From: Proteinivorax tanatarense
Lineage (GTDB): Bacteria; Bacillota; Proteinivoracia; Proteinivoracales; Proteinivoracaceae
Assembly (NCBI RefSeq): GCF_040267685.1
Contig: NZ_CP158367.1
Span: forward strand, 1,922,001-1,986,000
DNA length: 64,000 bases
Reading direction: 5' to 3'
Numbering within the stretch: position 1 is the first letter of the stretch; each line of letters begins with the position of its first letter. The position numbers were made by a program, and so were the translations under genes. Shown here piece by piece: positions 34,795 to 43,933 of this stretch. The notes below the pieces were generated by a model. The model ran no database searches. It saw only the letters and a list, made by a program, of their open reading frames with translations, and was not told the origin of the DNA.

Positions 34795-37700
34795 CTATTT
34801 TTGGTTAGCTAGGTTTAGATAGCGTTGATACCTTTCTTTAGCTTCCTCCTCAGATTGAGCAAACAACTCTTCTGCTGTTTCTGGGTTGGTCTTAAGAAGG
34901 GCATTATATCTTACTTCACTTAGCAAGAAGTCTCTAAATGGTTTGGTTGGTTCCTTAGAGTCCATAACAAATGGATTTTTACCTTCTTTTTTAAGTTCAG
35001 GGTTAAACCTGTACATGTGCCAGTAACCCGCTTCCACTGCTTCTTTTTGTTGGTTTTGAGTACGTCCCATTCCTTCTTTAATACCGTGTGCAATACATGG
35101 TGCATATGCAATAACGATAGAAGGTCCTTTGTAGCTTTCAGCTTCTTTAATAGCTTTAAGGAATTGGTTTTTGTCTGCTCCCATAGCTACTTGGGCTACA
35201 TAAACATATCCATAGTTTATTGCCATTGCTCCTAGGTCTTTTTTGCTTGTTTTCTTACCTGAAGCAGCAAATTTAGCGATAGCCGCTGTTGGAGATGCTT
35301 TAGATGATTGGCCACCAGTGTTAGAGTAAACTTCGGTGTCTACAACCAAAATATTTACATCTTCACCAGAAGCTATTACATGGTCTAAACCGCCGTAGCC
35401 AATATCATATGCCCAGCCGTCTCCTCCAATAATCCACTGAGATTGCTTGATTAGGAAGTCTTTTTTGTCAATTATTTGTTTTACTAGTTTATTATCAGCT
35501 TCTTTTTCAAGAAGTGGTAGTAGGTTTAAAGTAGCTTCTTTAGAGGCTTTGCCGTCATCTTTGTTTTCAATCCAAGTAGTGAAAGCATCTTTAAGCTCTG
35601 TAGAAATGCCAGATTCCATAGCTTCTTCCATTAAATCTTTAATTTTGCTTCTTATTTGAAGGGAAGCTAGTGCCATACCATAGCCGTACTCTGCATTGTC
35701 TTCAAACAGAGAGTTTGCCCAAGCTGGTCCTTTACCTTCAGAGTTTGTGCAATATGGCGTCGATGGCGCACTACCACCCCAGATAGATGTACATCCAGTA
35801 GCGTTGGCAATCATCATTCTATCGCCAAATAGCTGAGTAATGGTGTTAATATATGGAGTTTCTCCACAGCCTGCACATGCCCCTGAAAACTCAAGTAAAG
35901 GTTGCACAAACTGACTACCTTTTAATGTTTCAATGTTTGTACGGTCTGATTTGTCTGTTAAAGTAACAGCAAATTCCCAATTATCTTTCTCTGAAATTTG
36001 GGTTTCAAGTGGCTCCATAGTGATTGCCTTTTTCTTAGCAGGACAAACATCTACACAATTTCCACAACCAGTACAGTCTAAAGGAGTTACTTGTAGACGA
36101 TACTTTAATCCTTTAAAATCTTTGCCCATCGCAGGCTTCATTTCAAAAGAAGCAGGGGCTTTCTTTTCTTCATCTTCGTCAATTAAAAACGGACGTATTG
36201 CTGAATGTGGGCAAACATAGGAGCACTGGTTACATTGAATACAGTTATCCATATGCCAGCAAGGAACATCAACAGCGATACCACGTTTTTCATATTTAGA
36301 AGAACCCTGCATTAGCGTACCATCTTCAGCTCCTACAAAGGTGCTAACTGGCAAACTATCTCCTTCTTGAGCGTTAACCGGGATAAGAATGTTTTTGATA
36401 AAGTCTGGAACATCTTGCTCTTCTTTCTCTTCATCTTTAGCATCCTTCCAACTAGCTGGAACGTCAATAGAAACAAGAGCTCCGATACCTTCATCCACAG
36501 CTTTGTTGTTCATCTCAACAATTTTTTCCCCTTTAGAGCCGTAGCTAGCTTTTATTGCATCTTTAAGATATTTTGTGGCATCATCAACAGAGATTATATC
36601 TGCTAACTTGAAGAATGCAGACTGCATAACCATATTTATTCTGTTGCCTAACCCAATATTGCCAGCAATGTCATATGCGTTTAAGGTATAGAACTTGATA
36701 TCATTTTCAGCAATATAGCGTTTCATGTGAGCTGGCAGTTTTTCATCAAGCTCTTCTGGACTCCACAGACAGTTTAATAAGAAGATTCCACCTGGTTTTA
36801 GACCTTTAAGCACGTCATATTTATCAACGTAGGCTTGGTTATGACAGGCTATAAAGTCAGCTTGATCAATCAAATAGGTAGATTTAATAGGCTCTTTTCC
36901 AAAACGAAGATGTGATATAGTTACCCCACCAGATTTTTTGGAATCATAAGAGAAGTATCCTTGAGCATACATGTCGGTATGATCTCCGATAATTTTAATA
37001 GCAGATTTATTAGCACCTACTGTACCATCTGAGCCAAGCCCCCAGAATTTACATCTAACGGTCCCTTCAGGAACTGTGTTAATTTTGTCTTTTACTTCTA
37101 AAGAAGTGTTAGTTACATCATCTATGATACCAACAGTAAATCTATTTTTATGCTCATCTTTAAGGTTGTCAAATACAGCCTTAATTTGAGATGGTGTAGT
37201 ATCTTTGGAACCAAGGCCGTAGCGACCTCCAATTACCACAGGTGCTTCTTTGTTTTCAAAGAATAGTGTGCGGATATCTTGATAAAGTGGCTCGCCAATT
37301 GCTCCTGGCTCTTTAGTTCTATCTAAAACACAGATTTTCTTAACTGTCTTTGGAAGAACATTAAAGAAATATTTTGGAGAAAATGGTCTGTATAAATGAA
37401 CTTTGATAAGTCCAACTTTTTCACCTTTAGAGTTTAGGTAGTCAACAGTTTCTTCTGCAGTTTGAGTAACAGAACCCATTGCTACAATAACTCTTTCTGC
37501 ATCTTCAGCACCGTAGTATGTGAAAGGCTTGTATTCCCGACCAGTTAACTTAGATATTTCTTGCATGTATTCATTAACTGTATCGTCAACTTCATCATAG
37601 AACCTGTTAGCAGCTTCCTTAGCTTGGAAGAAAATATCAGGGTTTTGTGCACTTCCTCTTAGCACTGGTCTTTCAGGGTTCAATGCTCTATCTCTAAAAG

Positions 37701-38304
37701 CTTTTAAAGCATCATAATCTACTAATTTAGAGAAATCTTCATAGTCAATCACTTCAATTTTTTGCATTTCATGAGATGTTCTGAACCCATCAAAGAAATG
37801 AACAAAAGGAATTCTTGATTTTATAGAAGATAGATGTGCTACACCCGCTAAATCCATTACTTCCTGAACACTTCCAGAAGCTAGCATTGCAAAACCAGTT
37901 TGTCTTGTAGCCATAACGTCTGAGTGATCACCAAAAATAGATAGGGCATGACCAGCAACCGCTCTAGCACTTACATGGAAAACAGTCGGCAAAAGCTCGC
38001 CAGCAATTTTGTACATGTTAGGGATCATAAGCAATAAACCTTGGGAGGCAGTAAAGGTAGTTGTCAAAGCACCACCCTGTAATGAACCATGTACTGCACC
38101 AGCAGCACCTGCCTCTGATTGTAACTCACTTACTCTTACTGTTTGACCGAAAATGTTTTTACGACCTTCTGCACTCCAAGCATCAACTTTTTCTGCCATG
38201 TCTGATGATGGAGTAATTGGATAAATAGCAGCTACATCTGTAAAAGCATATGAAACATAAGAAGCAGCTGTATTTCCATCCATGGTCTGCATTTTTTTAG
38301 ACAT
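34795..38304 (-). CDS. nifJ: Pyruvate:ferredoxin (flavodoxin) oxidoreductase, complete
   Basis: The 1169-residue single-chain enzyme makes acetyl-CoA from pyruvate and CoA with ferredoxin reduction. Domain order: pyrimidine-binding N-terminal domain with YPITPSSDMAE near residue 31, transketolase C-like domain, the EKR segment, ferredoxin domain with CIQCNQCSYVCP near 685 and CTGCGNCVDVCP near 742, the CAGCGE motif and the TPP-binding GDGWAYDIGYGG with SNTGGQ. ATG at 38304 lies 9 bases after GGGGG; a TTG two codons earlier lies too close. It is monocistronic with a long upstream region. It is a paralogue of the PFOR at the left end of the window. The N-terminal cluster-binding and active-site residues are all present. 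Confidence 0.98.
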   Translation of the reverse strand: MSKKMQTMDGNTAASYVSYAFTDVAAIYPITPSSDMAEKVDAWSAEGRKNIFGQTVRVSELQSEAGAAGAVHGSLQGGALTTTFTASQGLLLMIPNMYKIAGELLPTVFHVSARAVAGHALSIFGDHSDVMATRQTGFAMLASGSVQEVMDLAGVAHLSSIKSRIPFVHFFDGFRTSHEMQKIEVIDYEDFSKLVDYDALKAFRDRALNPERPVLRGSAQNPDIFFQAKEAANRFYDEVDDTVNEYMQEISKLTGREYKPFTYYGAEDAERVIVAMGSVTQTAEETVDYLNSKGEKVGLIKVHLYRPFSPKYFFNVLPKTVKKICVLDRTKEPGAIGEPLYQDIRTLFFENKEAPVVIGGRYGLGSKDTTPSQIKAVFDNLKDEHKNRFTVGIIDDVTNTSLEVKDKINTVPEGTVRCKFWGLGSDGTVGANKSAIKIIGDHTDMYAQGYFSYDSKKSGGVTISHLRFGKEPIKSTYLIDQADFIACHNQAYVDKYDVLKGLKPGGIFLLNCLWSPEELDEKLPAHMKRYIAENDIKFYTLNAYDIAGNIGLGNRINMVMQSAFFKLADIISVDDATKYLKDAIKASYGSKGEKIVEMNNKAVDEGIGALVSIDVPASWKDAKDEEKEEQDVPDFIKNILIPVNAQEGDSLPVSTFVGAEDGTLMQGSSKYEKRGIAVDVPCWHMDNCIQCNQCSYVCPHSAIRPFLIDEDEEKKAPASFEMKPAMGKDFKGLKYRLQVTPLDCTGCGNCVDVCPAKKKAITMEPLETQISEKDNWEFAVTLTDKSDRTNIETLKGSQFVQPLLEFSGACAGCGETPYINTITQLFGDRMMIANATGCTSIWGGSAPSTPYCTNSEGKGPAWANSLFEDNAEYGYGMALASLQIRSKIKDLMEEAMESGISTELKDAFTTWIENKDDGKASKEATLNLLPLLEKEADNKLVKQIIDKKDFLIKQSQWIIGGDGWAYDIGYGGLDHVIASGEDVNILVVDTEVYSNTGGQSSKASPTAAIAKFAASGKKTSKKDLGAMAINYGYVYVAQVAMGADKNQFLKAIKEAESYKGPSIVIAYAPCIAHGIKEGMGRTQNQQKEAVEAGYWHMYRFNPELKKEGKNPFVMDSKEPTKPFRDFLLSEVRYNALLKTNPETAEELFAQSEEEAKERYQRYLNLANQK

Positions 38305-38670
38305 TTTCAAAAACCCCCTTTTGTATTATTTAAATATATAACAGGCTTTGCATAATAACTAAAAACAGAGCAAAACTTTTTAGAATAAACATATTATTCT
38401 GCACTGTTATAGTATAGCAAATTGCCTTTATATCGTTTTGTAGGCCATTTTAATATGTATAAGATTAGTTTTTTGCAAAAGTTTGTCTAGTGTTCTATAA
38501 TACAATCTGTTTCACAAAAACAACTAAACATGTTATAACACAGTGTTTATGACTATATTAGAAACCTATTTATATAATATCATATCTTTTAATTTTATGG
38601 TACAGTTTTTTTAAGTTATTGAAACACACTGCAAAACTTCATACTTTTGTAATCTTTTAACTGTGAAATT
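38305..38670 (-). promoter_or_regulatory. Upstream region of the second PFOR, no gene
   Basis: This 366-base stretch is AT-rich and codes for nothing that I can see. On the minus strand TATACT and TATAAC occur near 38410 as possible -10 sequences, without a convincing -35. No riboswitch or Rex-type palindrome was recognised. Confidence 0.3.
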
Positions 38671-38714
38671 TTAAAGAGAATTATCCTTATTTTAATAAGG
38701 ACAATCCTCTTTAA
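38671..38714 (-). terminator. Terminator of sppA
   Basis: TTAAAGAG..ATT.TCCTTAT pairs with ATAAGGA.AAT.CTCTTTAA with two mismatches, directly after the sppA stop; T-rich on the minus strand. Confidence 0.7.
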
Positions 38715-38716
38715 TT

Positions 38717-40396
38717 TTATGATTTTTTTATCCACATAGTTGGTGCAGCGTACAGGTTTTTTCCTTCTAGCGAATTTAGATCACCTAAAACAGTGTTAAG
38801 TTTAGCAGCTGAGTTGATAGGTTGGATAAATTGCTCTGGCTTAACTCTAATTTCTTTTAGGGGTGTTTTGTCGTCTAAAGATGTTAAGTTGTATATCTTT
38901 TTTAAAGCTGTTTCTATCCCTCCTAAATCATCTACAAGCCCAATTTCATACGCCTGTTTACCTGTCCAAACCCGGCCACCAGCAACTTTTTCTACTTCCT
39001 CTTTTAGCATGCTTCTACCATCGATTACCCTATCTAAAAATACTTCATATGTTCTAAATAAAGATTCTTTAATTTTCTTCTCTTGATTTTCTGTGAGTTT
39101 GTTTTTGCCTTCTAACATCTCGGCATTTTCCCCTCTGTTAACACTTTCGTAGTTCAGCAACATTTTTTCTAACATTTTTTTATTAACCACCTTGCCATAT
39201 ATCACACCTATGGATCCCGTTATGGTGCTAGGCTGCGCGATTATCCAGTCGGCAGTGGTAGCTACATAGTAGCCTCCTGATGCAGCCACTGATGACATAT
39301 AAGCTACAACCGGCTTTTCTTTTGCCAACCTAGAAATTGCAGAGGCCATTGCCTCTGATGAAGTAGCTGAGCCTCCACCAGAATCAATATAAATTACAGC
39401 AGCCTTAGCCCTTTTGTCTTTCTGAACTTTACGAATTTGGTCAACTACTGTAATATCACCAACCCTCTTGCCTCCTAAAAATGGGATGGGTAAATCAAAT
39501 GGAGTAGTTGAACTTTTCCCATCAATAATATTCCCCTCTATCCTAATTAACGCAATATAGTCTTTAGGTCTTTTTATAGAAGGCCTTATTAAAGATTTTT
39601 GTGCTTCTTTAAAGTTTTTTATAATAATCTTTTTACCTTCCAAGTCTTTTAGGTAGTTGAATATATCTTCTTCATTTAACAGTTTATCCACCAGTTGATT
39701 TTCAACAGCCTTTTTATCTACATAAGGGGAGTTATCTATTATTTTTTTAGCCTGCTCTACTGTTACTCCACGACCTTTTGCTATGGCTTCTAAAGTTTGT
39801 TCATATAGTGAGTCTAAAATCCAGTTGTTCATCTTTTTTACTTCTTCTGTCATCGTTGTTTTTGTCATCGCATCTGCGGCAGATTTATAAGGACTTACAT
39901 TGTACATTTGCATTTCTATACCTATCCAGTCCAAAGCACCTTTTATAAACATTGTGCCTGTCCTTAAACCTAATGGATCTATTCCGCCCCCTGGTTGGAG
40001 TAATATTTTATCAGCAACGGATGCTAAATAATAGGTATTAGTAGTATATTGGTATGAATAGGCCACTACCTTTTTACCCTTCATTTTTGCTTGATGTATA
40101 AAAGTGCGAAGCTGTTGTATTTGTGCCATAGTCAAGTTAAGATTCGGTCTTATAACAAGCAATATACCCTCTACTTTGTCATCATTTCCCACTTGTTCAA
40201 GCTGAGCACATAACTCTTGTATGCTTTTTTTAGGCTTTTTAATTTTGCTTTTAATAAAGTTTTGCTTTGGTTCTTTTAAGTCAACATATTGGCCCTCTAA
40301 AAAAAACCTAACATAGTCAGGGGATTTTTTAATTTTTCGGACCCTATTAGATATACAATAAATGCCATTTTGTACCCCATAAAGTAAATATCCCAT
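38717..40396 (-). CDS. sppA: Signal peptide peptidase SppA, long (two-domain) form
   Basis: The 559-residue protein is built of two tandem S49 (ClpP-like) domains, as in the E. coli 67-kDa type rather than the short Bacillus type. The general-base lysine (Lys171, PYKSAADAM) is in the first domain and the nucleophile (Ser373, AASGGYY) in the second, as known for this family. It cleaves signal peptide remnants in the membrane and may act in stress. The N-terminal hydrophobic anchor is weak (MGYLLYGVQNGIYCI). AGGAGGG precedes the ATG. Confidence 0.92.
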   Translation of the reverse strand: MGYLLYGVQNGIYCISNRVRKIKKSPDYVRFFLEGQYVDLKEPKQNFIKSKIKKPKKSIQELCAQLEQVGNDDKVEGILLVIRPNLNLTMAQIQQLRTFIHQAKMKGKKVVAYSYQYTTNTYYLASVADKILLQPGGGIDPLGLRTGTMFIKGALDWIGIEMQMYNVSPYKSAADAMTKTTMTEEVKKMNNWILDSLYEQTLEAIAKGRGVTVEQAKKIIDNSPYVDKKAVENQLVDKLLNEEDIFNYLKDLEGKKIIIKNFKEAQKSLIRPSIKRPKDYIALIRIEGNIIDGKSSTTPFDLPIPFLGGKRVGDITVVDQIRKVQKDKRAKAAVIYIDSGGGSATSSEAMASAISRLAKEKPVVAYMSSVAASGGYYVATTADWIIAQPSTITGSIGVIYGKVVNKKMLEKMLLNYESVNRGENAEMLEGKNKLTENQEKKIKESLFRTYEVFLDRVIDGRSMLKEEVEKVAGGRVWTGKQAYEIGLVDDLGGIETALKKIYNLTSLDDKTPLKEIRVKPEQFIQPINSAAKLNTVLGDLNSLEGKNLYAAPTMWIKKS

Positions 40397-40424
40397 ACTT
40401 TTACCCTCCTTTATTTTTTGTAAA

Positions 40425-40527
40425 TAGGCAATTGCAAAATTTTGAACCCTTTGTTTATAGATAGAACTTACTTTCCCATTTTTAATGATAAATTTTAAAA
40501 AGGAAATTTAGTTTTTTTGCAAACCTA
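40425..40527. repeat. Dispersed inverted-repeat element, copy B
   Basis: TAGGCAATTGCAAAAT at 40425 and TTTTGCAAACCTA at 40515-40527 form imperfect terminal inverted repeats around about 75 AT-rich bases. The same ends occur at 29245-29388 and 55531-55661. It fills the upstream region of sppA. The rest of 40528-40690 holds nothing recognisable. Confidence 0.5.
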
Positions 40528-40700
40528 ATAGTCTGTATATATATCTATATTTGGTATTTTATTAAAATTTCCTCTTTTTTTATTAAAAATTATATTTTGC
40601 GTGATTTTAGGTTTATGTAGAAGGAAAATGATTACAGTTGCAGAATTACTTATTATAAAGAAAAGTTTTTAAATAATAAATTTAGAAAAGAGGGAATACC

Positions 40701-41228
40701 ATGAATGAAAAATTTTGGGATGAGTGCGTTGATTTTCACGGTCATATCTGCCCAGGTTTAACTATAGGCTATAAAGCAGCCCTGTTAGCCCGCAAACTAT
40801 TTGGTGGTAAAAGTGCGGAAGATGAAGAAATCGTTTGTATAACTGAAAATGATGCCTGTGGTGTGGATGGTATTCAGGTAGTTTTAGGCTGCACCTTTGG
40901 CAAAGGAAACCTTATATACAAAGACCTGGGGAAAGTTGCCTATAGCTTTTATAATAGGGATTCTGACAAATCTTTTAGATTGTTATTTCGAAGAGATCTT
41001 AACGCTCCCCAAGCCCGAGAAGAAAAACAAAAATTTTTGCTGCACAGCAACGAAGAAGATCTATTCGATATAACAGAAGTTAAGGAGCCCCTTCCTCAAA
41101 AGGCAAAACTTTTTTCCACTGTAATTTGCGAAAACTGTGGAGAAGGTGCCGCTGAACATCGCATACGTTTAGTTGAAGGAAGTAAAACCTGCCTTCATTG
41201 TTATGATGAATATAGTCGCATAAATTAA
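40701..41228 (+). CDS. FmdE family protein with C-terminal zinc ribbon
   Basis: The 175-residue protein starts with the FmdE signature FHGHICPGLTIGYKAALLA, whose His and Cys bind metal, followed by ENDACGVDGIQ with a conserved Cys. The C-terminus has CENC near residue 138 and CLHC near 163, a zinc ribbon. FmdE was named from a methanogen formylmethanofuran dehydrogenase operon, but in non-methanogens such proteins are thought to serve molybdenum or tungsten enzymes; nothing nearby confirms this. Monocistronic; a strong convergent terminator follows. Confidence 0.88.
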   Translation: MNEKFWDECVDFHGHICPGLTIGYKAALLARKLFGGKSAEDEEIVCITENDACGVDGIQVVLGCTFGKGNLIYKDLGKVAYSFYNRDSDKSFRLLFRRDLNAPQAREEKQKFLLHSNEEDLFDITEVKEPLPQKAKLFSTVICENCGEGAAEHRIRLVEGSKTCLHCYDEYSRIN

Positions 41229-41266
41229 AAGGACAGCCCCAAATAAAGAAGTGGGGCTGTCCTTTT
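41227..41266. terminator. Bidirectional terminator, 14-bp perfect stem
   Basis: AAAAGGACAGCCCC pairs with GGGGCTGTCCTTTT around 12 bases, overlapping the ends of both convergent genes. Confidence 0.9.
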
Positions 41267-42116
41267 AATCTATGGCTACAATTTCTTCTGCAAAATCTTT
41301 AATTTCTTTAGAAATTAAAGATAGCTGATTCAAACTGGCGGCCACGTTTTCGCTAGCTTGGGCCTGTTTTTCTGTTACATCAGTAGTGCCGTCAACTCCT
41401 TGGTTTACTTTATCAATGCAATCTTTAATATTTCTAAGAATTTGTTCAATTTCCTCCACAGAACTATTGCTAGTAGTTGCCAACTTTTGAATTTCTCCCG
41501 CTACAACGTTGAAACCTTTTCCTACTTCACCTGCCCTAGCCGCTTCTATTGATGAATTTATTCCTAGTATTTTAGTCTGGTGACTTATAGATTTTATTAG
41601 AGAAAGTACAGATTCAGTCCTATCAACTGAAACCACCGCTTGTTTAGATTCTGTTTGCAAAGTATGATTCATGTCCCTTAATTTTTGCACTCCCGTTTCT
41701 ACCTCTTTTACTGCATCTCCCACAACTTGAAGATTCTTATTTAAAGTTTCTAAATCATTTTTTAGCTTATCAGCCATGCTTTTAAGCTCTGCTATTAATG
41801 TATTTCTACCTTGCACTATTTCCATTATTAAATTTGCACCTTTGCCATCAATTAGGGTGGTATTTTCAGATATGTTACCAATTAAACTTTTCTTAACAGC
41901 CGGCACTCCTGTGGCTTCGATAACACAGTCTATTTCTTCACTCAATAGAGGCAAAAAATCTTGTTTTGTTAGCACTCCGTTTTCTTTTGCAATCATTAAC
42001 CCCGGAGCTTTTGGGTCTATATCAGTTACCCATGCTAACTCTACATTGCTAAGACCTGAAAGAACTCTTATTATTTCAGTTCCGCCTTCTCCACCACCAA
42101 CTATCCCAATTTTCAT
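41265..42116 (-). CDS. Soluble Rossmann-fold/methyl-accepting chemotaxis fusion
   Basis: The 283-residue protein starts as a nucleotide-binding Rossmann domain: MKIGIVGGGEGG at 1-12, an acidic residue after strand 2 (WVTDID), and DCVIEATGVPAVKK, as in aspartate or homoserine dehydrogenase-like folds. From about residue 120 it becomes a coiled coil, and residues 186-208 (NSSIEAARAGEVGKGFNVVA) are the hairpin tip of the MCP signalling domain that contacts CheA and CheW. There is no membrane segment or HAMP domain. It may report NAD(P)(H) or a related ligand to chemotaxis. No che gene is nearby. AGGAGGG precedes the ATG at 42116; the open frame upstream is not used. Confidence 0.85.
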   Translation of the reverse strand: MKIGIVGGGEGGTEIIRVLSGLSNVELAWVTDIDPKAPGLMIAKENGVLTKQDFLPLLSEEIDCVIEATGVPAVKKSLIGNISENTTLIDGKGANLIMEIVQGRNTLIAELKSMADKLKNDLETLNKNLQVVGDAVKEVETGVQKLRDMNHTLQTESKQAVVSVDRTESVLSLIKSISHQTKILGINSSIEAARAGEVGKGFNVVAGEIQKLATTSNSSVEEIEQILRNIKDCIDKVNQGVDGTTDVTEKQAQASENVAASLNQLSLISKEIKDFAEEIVAID

Positions 42117-42321
42117 ATTAAATGCCCTCCTAATGTATATTAAATTAGGTAATAATGCTTTATTTAAAGTTTGTTTATAATAATGCATTTCAATCACCTA
42201 ATTACACACAAATTATTCCAATTTTATATTATACCTGTTATACTTTATTTCGTCTACAGGTAAAAGGAATTATCTATCTTTTGTCGAATATCTTTTTACA
42301 CTAATTTATGAGGTGATGAAT

Positions 42322-43794
42322 ATGGATAAGTGTAAGTTAGATTTTTTAAGTGAAGATATAGTATTGGAGCACTCCATTTTTGAACTTCAAAAAGCCATGG
42401 AAAAAGGGATTACTTCATCAAAAGAAATCGTAATGGCTTACCTTAAAAGAATTGCTATTTACAATAAGTCCGGACCTAAAATAAATGCTATTTGCGAAAT
42501 TAATCCCGATGCTCTTTTTATAGCTACCACTTTAGATAAAGAAAGAAAACAAAAAGGTGCTAGAAGTTGCTTACATGGGATACCTATTGTTGTAAAAGAT
42601 AACATTGATACCGGTGACAAAATGCATACTACAGCTGGTACACTTGCTTTAAAAAATAGTTATGCAAAGAAAGATGCTTTTTTAGTTAAGCAGCTTAAAA
42701 CAGCTGGAGCGATAATTTTAGGTAAGGCTAGTTTAACAGAATTTGCAAATTTTATGTCCACTAAAATGCCCAATGGATATAGTACTGTGGGTGGTCAGGT
42801 TCTTAATCCATACGGACCAAATAAGTTAGATGTTGGTGGTTCTAGTTCAGGTTCAGCAGCTGCTGTAGCTGCTAATTTTGCTTGTGCTTCTATAGGGACA
42901 GAGACATCAGGCTCGATTTTAAGTCCCTCTAGTCAAAACTCTTTAGTTGGAATCAAACCCACTGTGGGAATGGTCAGCAGAAGTGGGATTATACCTATAT
43001 CTTACACCCAGGACACTGCCGGGCCGATGGCAAAAACTGTGGAAGATGCTGTAGCTCTGTTAAGTGTAATGATGGGCATTGATGAATGCGATGCTGTTAC
43101 TAAAAACATTCCACCAGGGGTTGGAATTGATTTTTCCGCATCTTTTAAAAAAGACGGTTTAAAAAATGCAAAGATAGGAGTTTGTAAAGAGTTTTATGAA
43201 TCTATCAATAAAGAAAAAAAATTAATTATGGAAAATGCCGTTAATGACTTAGTTAAATGTGGAGCTAAAATCGTTGATATTCCAAAAATTCATACACATG
43301 AAATAACACTAAGCTATGAGGTATTGTTCCATGAATTTAAACATGGCATTAACAATTACTTAAATGATTTAAGCAGTGCCCCTGTTAAAACTTTAAAGGA
43401 TGTTATTAGGTTTAATCTAGAGAACAAAAAGGTGGCGTTAAAGTACGGTCAAGATCTCTTAGAAGCCAGTGAGAATACCAACGGAATGTTAACTGATAGT
43501 AAGTACCTCACAGAATTGATAAGAGATCAGCATTACTCCCAAAGTGCTGGCATTGATGCCGTAATGGATAAATATGACTTAGACGCACTATTATCTCCCG
43601 CCAATTATGGAGCTGCCTTACCTGCAAAGGCTGGCTACCCTTCAATTACCGTGCCAGGGGGTTACACAAAGAGTAACGAACCAGTGGGTATCACCTTTAC
43701 AGGCAAGGCCTTTACTGAGCATAGATTGGTGGAACTAGCATATAGCTATGAGCAAGCTACTAAGCATCGAATTCCTCCAAAACTAAGCTACTAA
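42322..43794 (+). CDS. Amidase signature family enzyme
   Basis: The 490-residue protein has the complete Ser-cisSer-Lys triad of the amidase signature: Lys in IVVKDNIDT near residue 94, the SSSGS of DVGGSSSGSAAAVA near 175, and the nucleophile in GTETSGSILSPSS near 196. GatA of the tRNA amidotransferase has the same fold, but here gatC and gatB are not adjacent and the sequence around the nucleophile resembles the stand-alone amidases. Substrate unknown. ATG at 42322 follows AGGTG by 6 bases; upstream GTG and ATG codons overlap the ribosome site. Confidence 0.9.
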   Translation: MDKCKLDFLSEDIVLEHSIFELQKAMEKGITSSKEIVMAYLKRIAIYNKSGPKINAICEINPDALFIATTLDKERKQKGARSCLHGIPIVVKDNIDTGDKMHTTAGTLALKNSYAKKDAFLVKQLKTAGAIILGKASLTEFANFMSTKMPNGYSTVGGQVLNPYGPNKLDVGGSSSGSAAAVAANFACASIGTETSGSILSPSSQNSLVGIKPTVGMVSRSGIIPISYTQDTAGPMAKTVEDAVALLSVMMGIDECDAVTKNIPPGVGIDFSASFKKDGLKNAKIGVCKEFYESINKEKKLIMENAVNDLVKCGAKIVDIPKIHTHEITLSYEVLFHEFKHGINNYLNDLSSAPVKTLKDVIRFNLENKKVALKYGQDLLEASENTNGMLTDSKYLTELIRDQHYSQSAGIDAVMDKYDLDALLSPANYGAALPAKAGYPSITVPGGYTKSNEPVGITFTGKAFTEHRLVELAYSYEQATKHRIPPKLSY

Positions 43795-43816
43795 AATTAT
43801 TTGCCCCCTCTTTCTC

Positions 43817-43849
43817 AAGTGCTTTTTTCACCCCATGAAAAAAGCACTT
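43817..43849 (+). terminator. Terminator of the amidase gene
   Basis: AAGTGCTTTTTTCA pairs with TGAAAAAAGCACTT around CCCCA, followed by T5. Confidence 0.8.
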
Positions 43850-43933
43850 TTTTATTTTTAAGATTTATAATGCTATCAATTCTGCTATTAAGGAATATAT
43901 TATATTAAAATAAAACACAAAGGAGGAATAACA

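Noticed and set aside
38305-38670. Rex or other redox-regulator palindrome before the second PFOR
   Set aside because: Sequences such as ACATGTTATAACA were inspected but do not match the TTGTTAAN4TTAACAA-type site.
42322-43794. Calling the amidase GatA
   Set aside because: gatB and gatC are not adjacent and stand-alone amidases have the same signature; left as amidase family.
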